Shown here one piece after another: positions 15,851 through 24,001 of a stretch of 33,183 bases of DNA. Each line of letters begins with the position of its first letter. Positions within the stretch are counted from its first letter, which is position 1. Below the pieces are notes generated by a model. It saw only the letters and a list, made by a program, of their open reading frames with translations. It made no database searches and had not been told where the DNA came from. The translations under genes were made by a program, and so were the position numbers. Origin of the DNA: Deltaproteobacteria bacterium (GTDB taxonomy: Bacteria > Desulfobacterota_B > Binatia > UBA9968); the NCBI GenBank assembly GCA_005879255.1, contig VBKY01000195.1, forward strand, positions 1 to 33,183, written 5' to 3'.

Positions 15851-16266
15851 TTAGTTCGCGTCTTTTAGGTCTTCCACTTTCCTCTGACTTGCTTGTTTCT
15901 CTAAATGCGCTTGTAATTTCTCAGTGGCTTGGGCCAAGTCTGCCTCGCTCACGATGTTGTAGCGATCAAAGACGCTGCGGGTCTTATGGCCGCTCAGCTC
16001 ATAGCGACACGCTCAGGCACCCCAGCCCGTACGAGATTGCGCACAGCGGTCCGCCGTAAATCATGCACAAGTACTTTGCCTAGTTTCGCGTCTTTGACGG
16101 CGTTGCGCCATGCCTTGCGAAAATCGCCTACGGGCTCTCCGTTATGGTGAAACACAAAGGGGCAGTCCAAGCGCCTCTTTTTTCTCGCGCGTTGCAGAAC
16201 GTCGAGCAACTCGCCCGTATTAGGAGTTGCATTCACTTTCTCTGGCCATTCGGTGGCGATTTGTCA
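15851..16266 (-). pseudogene. Tyrosine integrase relic (catalytic C-terminal part only)
   Basis: From a stop near 16266 the minus strand reads IATEWPEKVNATPNTGELLD, then VFHHNGEPVGDFRKAWRNAV, VLVHDLRRTAVRNLVRAGVP and ERVAMS with a stop. Adding one A (ATGAAGCTGAGCGGCCAT) continues as [20 protein letters not shown] to a stop at 15851. The box II HDLRRT (His, Arg), GHKTRS (His) and the nucleophilic Tyr in FDRY are all recognisable, so the family is secure. The N-terminal DNA-binding part and the first catalytic Arg are missing. The position next to tRNA-Lys and the orientation toward it are typical of a prophage or island integrase. It is non-functional as written. Confidence 0.8.
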
Positions 16267-16326
16267 ATGAGCCAAGACCGAAGTCGTGGACGCGAAGCGC
16301 TGACCGGAATCAAAAAAGTTTTTTTC

Positions 16327-16354
16327 TTGCGTCGGCGAGTTGGTTTGCTACACT
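16327..16354 (+). promoter_or_regulatory. Possible sigma-70-like promoter ahead of the 16367 gene
   Basis: TTGCGT at 16327-16332 and TACACT at 16349-16354 are separated by 16 bases. If real, transcription would start only a few bases before the ATG at 16367, giving a nearly leaderless mRNA, consistent with the lack of a ribosome-binding site there. The match is weak and could be chance. Confidence 0.25.
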
Positions 16355-16366
16355 CATGCGTTGCCC

Positions 16367-17200
16367 ATGGAAGAGGGAAAACGATTTAGCCTAGTGTACC
16401 TTGAACCCGGTGCACCGTTGCGGGACAGCCAGCGATTTAGAAATCGCCTGTCTGCCTATTATTGGGCTAATCTTGATGACCACCGCGACGTAATTCAAAA
16501 ACTAATTCACAAAGAGACAGGAGCAAAAATTCCCGTGAACATTGGCGGCGGATACATGCCAAACCTCTTTTTTGAACGCGGTGAACTTAGGGACGTTCTT
16601 GATTCGATAACGCTCGTTTATGAGGCCGTCGCCGACATAGGATACCGCACAAAAGCGGAGAACTGGAAAACCTTCGTTGAACGGGCTTTGCGGGAAGAAA
16701 ACGTAGGCTATCGACTCGACCCGAAGTGCGGCGTTCACTTCTTTGTTGACGAAGAGTTCGAGCGCAATTGCGTCGCCACTTTAAGTGCGCTCGACGCTTC
16801 AGAACTCAGCGGCGTGCTTGACGCCTATGAGGCAGCCTATCGGCATATGGACAGTGACCCGCCTGACACTAAGGCTGCTGTGCGTTCTATGTTTGAGTCA
16901 CTAGAAATCTTGGTTCGGCAGATGGTCCCAGCAAAGAACCTGTACAAGAAGTTGGTAGAAACCGCGCTCAAGCAAAAATGCCTGCCCCTCTATGCGGGCG
17001 AACCAACAGCGGCACAAGTGGTGACTGAACTGTTTGATGGCTTCGCCGATTGGGTCAACGCGCTGCATAACTATCGCCACGGCCAACCAAGTGAGCAGCC
17101 AGTAGCGCCGACAATGGAGGTTGCCGTGTATGTTCTAAGCAGTGGTAGCGCATTCTTGCGTTGGCTGGTGGGCATCAACAATGATCTAAGCAAGACGTAG
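16367..17200 (+). CDS. Uncharacterised protein, HEPN/Abi-C-like C-terminus
   Basis: About 277 residues from the ATG at 16367; an in-frame TTG at 16340 is a less likely start. No signal peptide or membrane segment is visible, so it is probably cytoplasmic. I do not recognise a named family with confidence. The last 80 residues (VVTELFDGFADWVNALHNYR HGQ, then a helix VAVYVLSSGSAFLRWLV) have the shape of C-terminal domains of abortive-infection-type proteins, where an Arg/His-containing turn (N-x-R-H-G) between two helices forms an HEPN RNase site. Residues up to about 190 are mostly helical with no clear motif. It lies just after an integrase relic at a tRNA gene, a context in which defence genes are common. 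The function is inferred weakly. Confidence 0.65.
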   Translation: MEEGKRFSLVYLEPGAPLRDSQRFRNRLSAYYWANLDDHRDVIQKLIHKETGAKIPVNIGGGYMPNLFFERGELRDVLDSITLVYEAVADIGYRTKAENWKTFVERALREENVGYRLDPKCGVHFFVDEEFERNCVATLSALDASELSGVLDAYEAAYRHMDSDPPDTKAAVRSMFESLEILVRQMVPAKNLYKKLVETALKQKCLPLYAGEPTAAQVVTELFDGFADWVNALHNYRHGQPSEQPVAPTMEVAVYVLSSGSAFLRWLVGINNDLSKT

Positions 17201-17290
17201 GAGCATCTATAAAACCAGTTATGCCTATACTAAATTACTTCTCATGCTTAAGCAGCTACACCAATGAGGCGACTCAACCGATAGCGTAAA

Positions 17291-18001
17291 ATGGAAGCGA
17301 TGGAACGATCTGAAATAATCGTGAAAAAGTACTTGCTTGGCGCTGGTTACACCGACATCGTCCACGAGCCAGACGGCAAGGTTTCGCCTGATTTTCTAGT
17401 GAATAGGCAAATCGCCGTGGAAGTCCGCCGACTAAATCAGAACGAGGAAACAGCGACCGGCCATCGCGGTTTAGAAGAAACCAGCATACCCATCAGCCGC
17501 CGTATTCCAAAATTACTTGATTCGCTGGGCTTGCCAGCACGCGGCTCAAGTTGGTTCGTCTGGTATAGCATCAAACGGCCCGTGCCTCCCAGGAACGAGC
17601 TAGAGAGAGCTATGCGTGAAGCGCTTCTGGCGTTTAGGTACCGGCCCAATCAACAAAGGACGCATATCTGTCTTTCAGGTCTTACGATCGAAATCGTTCC
17701 CGCTTCGAATATGCATCCCACGTTTTTCGTGCTCGGCGGATCAGGCGACCAGGACGCTGGAGGCTTCGTGCTCGGAGAGATGCAGAGAAATCTTAAAATA
17801 TGCGTGGCTGAGAAGAGCGCGAAGGTTGCGCGAGTTCGTCATAGGTATCCAGAGTGGTGGCTCGCGCTGGTGGACTACATCGGTTATGGGCTTGAGGGCG
17901 GGGAACAAGATCAGTTGCGGCAGATTGTCCGCCTAGAACACTCATGGGACAAGATCGTCATTGTTAATCCCCGCAATCCGCAAGAAGGCTTTGCGTTATG
18001 A
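17291..18001 (+). CDS. Uncharacterised protein with a PD-(D/E)XK-like motif
   Basis: A 236-residue soluble protein. Near the N-terminus AGYTDIVHEPDGKVSPDFLV followed by NRQIAVEVRRLNQ has the layout of a PD-(D/E)XK nuclease core: PD, a short hairpin, then E-x-R where the family normally has E-x-K. This suggests a restriction-endonuclease-like fold, with R in place of the catalytic K leaving activity uncertain. The middle (GSSWFVWYSIKRPVPP) and C-terminus (SWDKIVIVNPRNP) show alternating strands typical of uncharacterised genes in islands. Its start is 90 bases after the preceding hypothetical gene, on the same strand, so the two may be co-transcribed. ATGs at 17291 and 17300 are both possible starts; neither has a good ribosome-binding site. 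Confidence 0.65.
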   Translation: MEAMERSEIIVKKYLLGAGYTDIVHEPDGKVSPDFLVNRQIAVEVRRLNQNEETATGHRGLEETSIPISRRIPKLLDSLGLPARGSSWFVWYSIKRPVPPRNELERAMREALLAFRYRPNQQRTHICLSGLTIEIVPASNMHPTFFVLGGSGDQDAGGFVLGEMQRNLKICVAEKSAKVARVRHRYPEWWLALVDYIGYGLEGGEQDQLRQIVRLEHSWDKIVIVNPRNPQEGFAL

Positions 18002-18195
18002 GCCTAAGCACGGTGCCGACGATAATCTGTTTAAGGCCCTGCAATATCCCTTAGCGTGGGCGACCGGCGTGGCAAAGCAGCAGAGAAGGCCCCTGGATGG
18101 CGCCGAGATTTAGGACGTTTTCAAATTGAGGTTTATCACGCTTAGCCACTCCTCCGTTATTTATTCAGGTAACGAGCACGTCAGTTTGCAAAGCA

Positions 18196-18777
18196 TCAAC
18201 GGTCGAGAGCATACGATACGTTTATTCCGGCGCCTGTTATGGACATTCCATCAACGTGCTCCAGCGTGAGGAGTTGCGGGTTTGGCGCGAGCTCACCCAA
18301 GACAGCTTTGTCTTTGTACAGATGTAAAAGCACGACGAACAGTCCTGCGACAGCATTCAAGCTGTTTTTGAGACTCGCTTTCTCGTAATCTGTGTGCCGA
18401 TGGTGCTTTACTTTGTTGTACGCGGTCCACCATAGGGGAACACCTTGATTCTGCCATTCATCCCATGGCCTGAGAGTAAGGCCGAAGCGTGGAACCAAGA
18501 CTTTCAGTTTTGTTAGATTCGGAAATGCTACAGTAATTTCGCTTCGGTAGGCATTTATGTTGTCAGCAGAGGAGTTGGGCTCCACTTTCTTGCATAACTG
18601 CTTGCAGATGACATCCACCTCTGCAGCCGAGGCCAATAGTATCCTCGCAATCTCGATGGAATAGCAATCGAAGTTCTTTTCGTGTAAATCGACATACCGC
18701 GACAATTTTACGAGGTCGTCGTCGAGGGCGACAAAATAATTCCAATGTGGGTCTATAGCGCGACTCTGAATTACCAT
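18196..18777 (-). CDS. Uncharacterised HEPN-like helical protein
   Basis: A 193-residue soluble, mostly helical protein with no signal peptide. The region WWTAYNKVKHHRHTDYEKAS followed by LKNSLNAVAGLFVVLLHLY is the recognisable part: a W...YNKVKHxR turn, then a long amphipathic helix. This pattern occurs in HEPN-superfamily-like proteins of unknown role. The N-terminal half contains two helices with acidic positions (LDDDLVKLSRYVDL; SIEIARILLASAAEVD), compatible with a four-helix HEPN bundle. It is transcribed against its two plus-strand neighbours, so it is not in their operon. A GCGGGG stretch upstream of the ATG may serve as ribosome-binding site. Function unknown. Confidence 0.65.
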   Translation of the reverse strand: MVIQSRAIDPHWNYFVALDDDLVKLSRYVDLHEKNFDCYSIEIARILLASAAEVDVICKQLCKKVEPNSSADNINAYRSEITVAFPNLTKLKVLVPRFGLTLRPWDEWQNQGVPLWWTAYNKVKHHRHTDYEKASLKNSLNAVAGLFVVLLHLYKDKAVLGELAPNPQLLTLEHVDGMSITGAGINVSYALDR

Positions 18778-18845
18778 TTCAACCCCGCTCTCGTGTTTCT
18801 TGATACCGGATTATAGAGACTGAAACAAATCTAAGATTTCATTAT

Positions 18846-19535
18846 CTATTCGCGTTCGACCCGTCGCGCCTCTTTATCCTCTCGCAGCCCAGCAAAACTC
18901 GAATGCCTCAGATGCCCGTCCGCCGTCCATTCCGTGAACTCGATCTGAGCCACGAGCTGCGGCTTCAGCCAGCGGCACTCTTTCATTTCTTCCGCGGTGA
19001 GCGCCCACAGCGTCCGCCTTTTCTCCGGTAGGTTAGTAAAGGGACACTTCTCAGTCTCGAACCTCCCGAACCTCTGGAAAACCTCTCGCCGGACACGTGA
19101 CACAAACCCACTTCGGACTTTGGCCACGAACTTCAGGCTTGCGCCGTCGTAAAGTCCGACAACGTCTCGGCTGACCTTGCGAAGCTTCGCCTCAAGGAGC
19201 CGCGCCTTATCACTTGTCCGTATGACAAGTGGCTTGAGTATTGCTGCGCCACGAATCGGCTTACGCCCCGCATTCCAGAAGGCAATTTGTGCGGCGGTAA
19301 CGTCCGTAGCAAGATCCTGGCCCTCAAATTGAACTGAAAGGCGTGAAGTCTGACCGGTTCTGACAACCGCAGCCTTGGCTGGATGGACAAAGTACGTGAG
19401 TTCTGGTGTCTCGCGAGACGCAAGGAAAAAGTATACAGAAAGAGCAATGCCAACAATGCTAGCGATCGACCCAGCGATGCCAACAACAGGCCGACTGAAG
19501 AACTGGAGAATTGGGTGCGCGTGATTCCCGTTGCT
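18846..19535 (-). pseudogene. Chimeric ORF: membrane-protein N-terminal half fused in frame to a DNA-ligase (LigD-type) C-terminal tail
   Basis: One continuous frame runs from about 19535 to 18846 with no ATG, GTG or TTG before 19127. The first half reads HPILQFFSRPVVGIAGSIAS, a membrane helix, then SRETPELTYFVHPAKAAVVR and LLEAKLRKVSRDVVGL, which matches an uncharacterised membrane-anchored family. The second half reads GLYDGASLKFVAKVRSGF, CPFTNLPEKRRTLWALTAEE and QIEFTEWTADGHLRHSSFAG, the OB-domain end of bacterial ATP-dependent DNA ligases of NHEJ type. The junction falls at VVGL (about 19150-19165), a string plausible in both parents. The start also looks lost: AAGGAGATGAATTAGAGC would restore ATG-AGC with one T. 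Neither parent could be functional here. Confidence 0.7.
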
Positions 19536-19563
19536 CTAATTCATCTCCTTGTCCTTGGGACGT

Positions 19564-19834
19564 AACGATTAAGTTAAGTGATTGTTTTGGCTGTGCCGTT
19601 GCGGGGCCGCCTATCCGCCGGGGTTGAACGACTATTTGTTGAACTGTATCGCTTTACTTTGTGACGTAAAGTCAAGCAACTTTACTTGCGATTGCCGCCG
19701 ACCCTGGCGGCCTATCCCACTTATTTGGTCCGCAGCCTATTTCGTCTACTAGACCAGAGTCAAGGTCTGTAAGATTGCACCGTATTGGACTAAAGCCTAA
19801 CTAGTCTCACCGCTTGACAGTCTGTATGGCTCGT
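19564..19834. other. Spacer, no gene recognised
   Basis: About 270 bases between the chimera and the palindrome at 19844-19858. No coding frame with a family resemblance is visible on either strand. Confidence 0.35.
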
Positions 19835-19858
19835 TTGACAAAAAGACAGCTGCTGTCT
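19835..19858 (+). promoter_or_regulatory. TTGACA box followed by palindrome AGACAG-CTG-CTGTCT
   Basis: TTGACA at 19835-19840 is followed by AGACAG at 19844-19849 and its reverse complement CTGTCT at 19853-19858. About 17 bases after the TTGACA lies a TGGCTAATTT stretch that could act as an extended -10. The arrangement looks like a promoter with an operator in its spacer, but no convincing plus-strand gene follows, so it may be a relic. Confidence 0.3.
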
Positions 19859-19960
19859 GGCTAATTTCCCGCCGAGGGAAATGTAATGAAGCGGTTCAAC
19901 GATCAGCGAGGTGGGAGGGTCACCTCGCTACATCGAATGCGAGAAGCTTATTTGGTTCGT

Positions 19961-20113
19961 CTATTTCTTGTCAGGCGTTTTCTGTTCGCCCTCGAAGCCG
20001 ACTTTCCTGTCTTCCTTTTCTCCTCGACTCTCGGGCACGGAGCCGCTCTCCGCAGCGTAGCCGGCCGAACCCAAAAACATAGAAGCCACTAGAATACCTA
20101 GGAAGCGTTTCAT
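19961..20113 (-). CDS. Small secreted protein, 50 residues
   Basis: On the minus strand an ATG at 20111-20113, preceded by AAGGGAGATC as ribosome-binding site, opens MKRFLGILVASMFLGSAGYA, a textbook signal peptide, then a hydrophilic tail AESGSVPESRGEKEDRKVGF and EGEQKTPDKK to a stop at 19961. The mature product would be about 30 charged residues in the periplasm. The opposite strand carries a 68-codon frame over the same bases, but it lacks these features, so I prefer this one. No family is recognised. Small charged secreted peptides of this type are frequent and mostly uncharacterised. Confidence 0.6.
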   Translation of the reverse strand: MKRFLGILVASMFLGSAGYAAESGSVPESRGEKEDRKVGFEGEQKTPDKK

Positions 20114-20581
20114 ATATGATCTCCCTTCGTTAATGGTTTGTCGTTACTGTTCCAAACGAGTAAGACCCATGGCGTCGCCCTCCACTCGGCTCCATTAGAT
20201 TTGTAAGCCTTAGACGCTGGTTTGCAACGTACCATGTCGCCGCCACATTCCTGCTTGCCGTTGGGGTATCCCAGCACGTCAACAGGCATAACGCAATACG
20301 ACCTGATGAAAAGGCAATGCCAAGCCGTGTACTATGCGTTCGTCAAGGTAATCGCCAGCGACGAGGCCAGCCGATGATCAGACTTTGACAATAGTTCGGA
20401 TTTACGGACAAGTCGTTCCAGCCGTTTGAAGCACTTTCGCGGAAAGGGTCGTGTTGCTGTCTTTTAGTAGAGAGAACCGTTCCGACTTATTGGGTTATGA
20501 ACCTCGAACTTTTGAACGAGTTGGCATTTTTAGCGCTCGCTTGGTCCACGAACTCGATATGAGCGGATTTATCGGTCGGTT
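20114..20581. other. Spacer, no supported gene
   Basis: About 470 bases. A 47-codon plus-strand frame from the ATG at 20234 to the TGA at 20375-20377 is present but has no ribosome-binding site or family resemblance. I see no RNA gene or repeat. Confidence 0.4.
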
Positions 20582-21919
20582 CTATAGGTGGACATAGTCG
20601 AGGAGCTTCGCGATGTCATAAAGGTTTTCCAAATTCAGGATTGTGTCGCGTACTCGTGCCGCTGCCTCTGGGGATAAACTCCCTTGAACGCAAGTGAAAA
20701 ACTTCGCTTCGAGACCCTCCCGATTACTGATACGGTGTGGACGCGTTACCTCGGCCGAGTGACTTTGCCCGTTCTTCAAGTGAACCGTGACGCGTTCCTT
20801 GGGCCTTCTTTCTACCGGGCCTCCCGGCGGCGGGACAATGCGGAGCCGGCGCATCAGCGCTTGGACATCCTGGGCTCGCACCCGTTCATCGGACATCTGC
20901 CGAAGTCCCATCTGGCCATCGAGAAGCGCCACGGACAGACAGTATATCAAGCTGTACTGACCTTCGTGGGCGTCGCCGGCTTCGTTTCTCCTCAACGAGA
21001 ACGAATGAGGATCGCACTCGATCCAATCCACGTCCTCTGCCCGGATGCCGCGCTCTTTCACGAGTTCCAAAACGGCCTCGATCGGTCGATGGGCCGGGCT
21101 ACAACATGGATATTCTTTCGTGATCGCGCCGCGCTCGAGCTCGTAATGCTTGCCCAAGTCGCGGGTCAGAGACTTCCAGTCGATATCGCCCTCGTCGCAG
21201 AACGCGTTGGCCATCCCCTGAGGGGTTTCAAGAATCGATTTTTCAGCTGTGAATCCGCGCTCTGCCAGCATGGCAGCCATGACGCCATTGCGCGCGGCGT
21301 TTCCAGACACCAAAGCCTTGGCCATCGTGCCCATGTTGGCGCGCAGCCCACAAGCTCCATTGGCAGCAATTCCGAAGGCGGTTTTCATCTGCTCCAGGTC
21401 CAGGCCCAGAACCACGGCGGCGGCTGCTGCCGCTCCCAAGGAGCCATTCGTACCGGTGTGATGCCAGCCACGATATGTCGGCCCCGTTAATTTTTCCCGG
21501 CCGGCATCGAAGGCCGCATCCAATCGCGAACAAACTTCCCGTCCCAAAACATAGGCTTTGAGTATTTTAGCGCCGGACAAGTGCCTCGGTTCGCCGAGCG
21601 CGAGCGCCGCCGGGAGCGTTTGGGTGCTGTAGTGACCGCTGTCATCATAGTCAAGCGCGTGGGACGCATGACCGTTGGCAAGAGCCGCAAGTAGCGATGA
21701 GCTACGAAACCCTTGGCCAATCACTGTTGCGCGCGAGGCGGCTTCTTGGTCTTTCACCCATTGCGCCAGTAATTTGCATCCTGGATCACGGGCGCCCGCG
21801 AGGATCACGCCGAAGGTGTCCAGTATCATTAGTTTGGCATTCTGGAGAACGACGGCGGGAATATCTTCGAATCTTGTGCCGACGACAAACTGTGCCAGCG
21901 TTTCGGTTGCTCCGTTCAT
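20582..21919 (-). CDS. MmgE/PrpD family protein
   Basis: A 445-residue cytoplasmic protein of the MmgE/PrpD fold, which includes 2-methylcitrate dehydratase, cis-aconitate decarboxylase and iminodisuccinate epimerase. Signatures are LMILDTFGVILAGARDPG near the N-terminus, NGHASHALDYDDSGHYSTQT with the conserved ALDYDD and His, YRGWHHTGTNGSLGAAAAAA, and GAITKEYPCCSPAHRPIEAV, the lid-domain active-site region with Lys and His. Length and ends are normal. AAGGAG sits 6 bases before the ATG. No methylcitrate-cycle neighbours are present, and orphan copies like this usually belong to uncharacterised dehydratase or epimerase subgroups. It is divergent from the binding protein at 22220, sharing an intergenic region with a perfect inverted repeat. 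Confidence 0.93.
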   Translation of the reverse strand: MNGATETLAQFVVGTRFEDIPAVVLQNAKLMILDTFGVILAGARDPGCKLLAQWVKDQEAASRATVIGQGFRSSSLLAALANGHASHALDYDDSGHYSTQTLPAALALGEPRHLSGAKILKAYVLGREVCSRLDAAFDAGREKLTGPTYRGWHHTGTNGSLGAAAAAAVVLGLDLEQMKTAFGIAANGACGLRANMGTMAKALVSGNAARNGVMAAMLAERGFTAEKSILETPQGMANAFCDEGDIDWKSLTRDLGKHYELERGAITKEYPCCSPAHRPIEAVLELVKERGIRAEDVDWIECDPHSFSLRRNEAGDAHEGQYSLIYCLSVALLDGQMGLRQMSDERVRAQDVQALMRRLRIVPPPGGPVERRPKERVTVHLKNGQSHSAEVTRPHRISNREGLEAKFFTCVQGSLSPEAAARVRDTILNLENLYDIAKLLDYVHL

Positions 21920-21965
21920 ATTAGCTCCTTATCTCCATTCCGCCGCCTACCACAGCGATTCAACA

Positions 21966-21996
21966 GCTGTCAACGGTCTCGATGCAAGTTGACAGC
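21966..21996. promoter_or_regulatory. Perfect 9-base inverted repeat GCTGTCAAC in a divergent promoter region
   Basis: GCTGTCAAC at 21966-21974 and GTTGACAGC at 21988-21996 are exact reverse complements separated by 13 bases. Each arm carries a TTGACA box, one on each strand. The position, about 50 bases upstream of the PrpD-family gene and 220 bases before the binding-protein gene, suits an operator for a shared regulator, or two overlapping -35 boxes. No good -10 boxes stand out. Confidence 0.45.
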
Positions 21997-22219
21997 ACTA
22001 CGATCGTTTATTACCGTCATGCGGCGAGTGTGTGAAGAAGAGAGAATTGGAGAATCACCGCGGATCCGCCAAAGGACGGATCAGCCACAACTTTTAAGGC
22101 TGAGGCGCGGAAAACACAGAGAAAGAAAATGGATAACCTCCGCGAACTCTACGTCTCTGCAGTGAAGATTCGTTTCGGATTCGGGCTTCGGATTTTGATT
22201 TCGAGATAGGAGGTTTGCC

Positions 22220-23338
22220 GTGAAATTCAAATTGATGGAACTGTACATTATTTCCATGCTCGGGCTCCCGATGGGCCAACTTACCGCCTATGCCGCATCT
22301 GCCAACCCAACGGTGCTGAAGGCCAAACAAGAGGCCGAAGCGAAAGGGTATATTTTTGCAGCCAGTCAAGAAGAGATCATTGCCAACGCCAAAAAAGAAG
22401 GCAAGTTGCGCGTCATGGGTTCTCTCGATGCGCAGACCCTGAAGGCTTTGAACGAAGCGTTCCGCAAGAAATATCCCTTTATTGACTCGCAAGCTCAGGA
22501 GATCGCCGGGACGGATAACTACATCCGCATGATTCAAGAGATGAAAGCGGGCATGGCCAAGAGCTGGGACGTTAACTACGTCGCGTTCGACATGTACCCC
22601 GAGTACCTGCCCCATCAAAAGAAATTTGACATTTTAGGAATGGCGCAACAGGGAGTCTTGCAAATCCCGCAGAAAATGATCGATCCAGTCAATCGCCACG
22701 TGGTGGTTGTGGCCAGTGACCTCCAGGTCGTCGCGTTCAACAAGAAGCAAATCGCCGCGGAAAAAATTCCTAACACCTGGGAAGGATTTCTGCGCGAAGA
22801 GTTTAGCGGAAGAAAATTCATGCTCGACATTCGACCCAAAGACGTGGCCGCGCTCGTTCCCGCCTGGGGAATGGAAAAAACCCTCGATTTCGCCCGCAAG
22901 CTGGCTGCGCAAAAACCGGTGTGGATCAGGGGCAACAGCCGAGCGTTGACGATGATTCAGTCGGGCGAATACAGCACGCTATTCGGCCCCAATCTTTCCG
23001 TGGCCCTGCGGGTGGAGAAAAAAGATCCGAACATCGCCTACAAGATCCTCGAACCCGTGCCGACGCGTCTCAACGAAGCCCAAGCGATCCTTAACGCGGC
23101 GAGCAATCCCTACGCTGCGCTTTTGTGGTTGGAGTTCCTATGCTCTCCCGCCGGTCAAATGGTCATAGATCAGTATGAGCCTTATGGCGCATCCCATCTC
23201 ACCGCCGGCTCTGTCCAGGAAAAGATTGTGCGCGGGCTGAAACTGTCAATCGTGGACTGGGATCATGTCACCAAGATGGAAGACTATCAAAAGAAAATCA
23301 CCGAGGCCTATGGTTTTCCCCGGGCCGACGCAAAATAA
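22220..23338 (+). CDS. Periplasmic extracellular solute-binding protein (iron/2-aminoethylphosphonate-type fold)
   Basis: The GTG at 22220 is supported by AGGAGG seven bases upstream. The 372-residue product has a signal peptide ending near LTAYAASA, then a region rich in Lys/Glu and a type-2 periplasmic binding-protein fold: EEIIANAKKEGKLRVMGSLD, LNEAFRKKYPFIDSQAQEIA, VVVASDLQVVAFNKKQIAAE, IPNTWEGFL and the domain-2 segment RALTMIQSGEYSTLFGPN. This is the layout of AfuA/FbpA-like and related binding proteins, which feed ABC permeases with iron, polyamines or phosphonates. No permease or ATPase gene follows, so it is an orphan here. It is divergent from the PrpD-family gene and might bind a related organic acid; this is conjecture. 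Confidence 0.88.
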   Translation: MKFKLMELYIISMLGLPMGQLTAYAASANPTVLKAKQEAEAKGYIFAASQEEIIANAKKEGKLRVMGSLDAQTLKALNEAFRKKYPFIDSQAQEIAGTDNYIRMIQEMKAGMAKSWDVNYVAFDMYPEYLPHQKKFDILGMAQQGVLQIPQKMIDPVNRHVVVVASDLQVVAFNKKQIAAEKIPNTWEGFLREEFSGRKFMLDIRPKDVAALVPAWGMEKTLDFARKLAAQKPVWIRGNSRALTMIQSGEYSTLFGPNLSVALRVEKKDPNIAYKILEPVPTRLNEAQAILNAASNPYAALLWLEFLCSPAGQMVIDQYEPYGASHLTAGSVQEKIVRGLKLSIVDWDHVTKMEDYQKKITEAYGFPRADAK

Positions 23339-23490
23339 AATTAGTAGGTCGGAGTCTGCGGGGTCGTGCTTTCGATTTTAGACAATATGAACGATCAAGG
23401 ATGATAGTCAGTTGGTAATTTTTAATCACGCACCCAAGGAAGAAAAACGCTGCTAGAAGTTGGGGCAGTTTCATTAAAGGAGGGAAACCC

Positions 23491-23949
23491 ATGTTAAAGC
23501 GTGCATCTATTCTGTTGATTCTACCAATTACCGTGCTCGTAGCTGGTTGCGCGATTCCAACATCGACGGGCGAAACTAGCCGAGGAATGATCGGGGCATG
23601 GATCGTGACAGCGAGTCGCCCGGCTGGTGTGGGAAAGAACCTTCTTACCTTTTCGTCGGATGGCACTTTCTTTCGAAGCGGGGATACGCATCCGGTACTT
23701 AGTGGCGCGCATGGTGCGTGGAAGCGGGTCGGCGACAGGGAGTTTGATGCCACCTATATCGCGTTTCGATTCGATGAAAACAGAAAATGGATCGGCAGCA
23801 CCAAGACGCGGATACACATTATCCCTGGGCCTGGAGACAATGAGTTCACGGGCATGGCCAAAGTCAGCACACGTGACTTGCAGGACAAGGAGGTTGGGAC
23901 GTCCGAAGTACGTCTAGAGGGAAAACGCATTCAGGTTGAGCCGTTCTGA
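23491..23949 (+). CDS. Lipoprotein of unknown function
   Basis: A 152-residue protein with a lipoprotein signal peptide; the lipobox LVAGC gives acylated Cys20. AGGAGGG precedes the ATG. The mature part (GMIGAWIVTASRPAGVGKNL; FSSDGTFFRSGDT; GAWKRVGDREFDATYIAFRF) has the GxW and SDGTF features of lipocalin-like or META-like beta barrels that bind small molecules, so an outer-membrane or periplasmic binding role is possible. It is the only gene between the binding protein and an attC-like hairpin 52 bases after its stop. That gene-plus-attC layout is what an integron cassette looks like, although an upstream site is not evident. Confidence 0.78.
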   Translation: MLKRASILLILPITVLVAGCAIPTSTGETSRGMIGAWIVTASRPAGVGKNLLTFSSDGTFFRSGDTHPVLSGAHGAWKRVGDREFDATYIAFRFDENRKWIGSTKTRIHIIPGPGDNEFTGMAKVSTRDLQDKEVGTSEVRLEGKRIQVEPF

Positions 23950-24001
23950 GATCGCGGTTTACAGCGTCGCATTCGGTGAGGTAAGTCGTAGCGCTGCCTT
24001 C

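Noticed and set aside
17984..18116. A short frame after the nuclease-like gene reading YEPKHGADDNLFKALQYPLA
   Set aside because: It looks somewhat protein-like but has no start signal and overlaps the end of the previous gene. It could be a relic, but I cannot assign it.
19886..20092. A 68-codon plus-strand frame with a GAGGGA upstream
   Set aside because: The opposite strand gives a signal-peptide protein with a better start, and the plus-strand translation is arginine-rich without any motif. The minus-strand gene is preferred, though not proven.
20234..20377. A 47-codon frame starting MSPPHSCLPLGYPSTS
   Set aside because: There is no ribosome-binding site, signal or known relatives; too little to call a gene.
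20684..21490. A long plus-strand frame of 268 codons
   Set aside because: It is the antisense shadow of the PrpD-family gene, which has conserved motifs, a good ribosome-binding site and full length on the minus strand.
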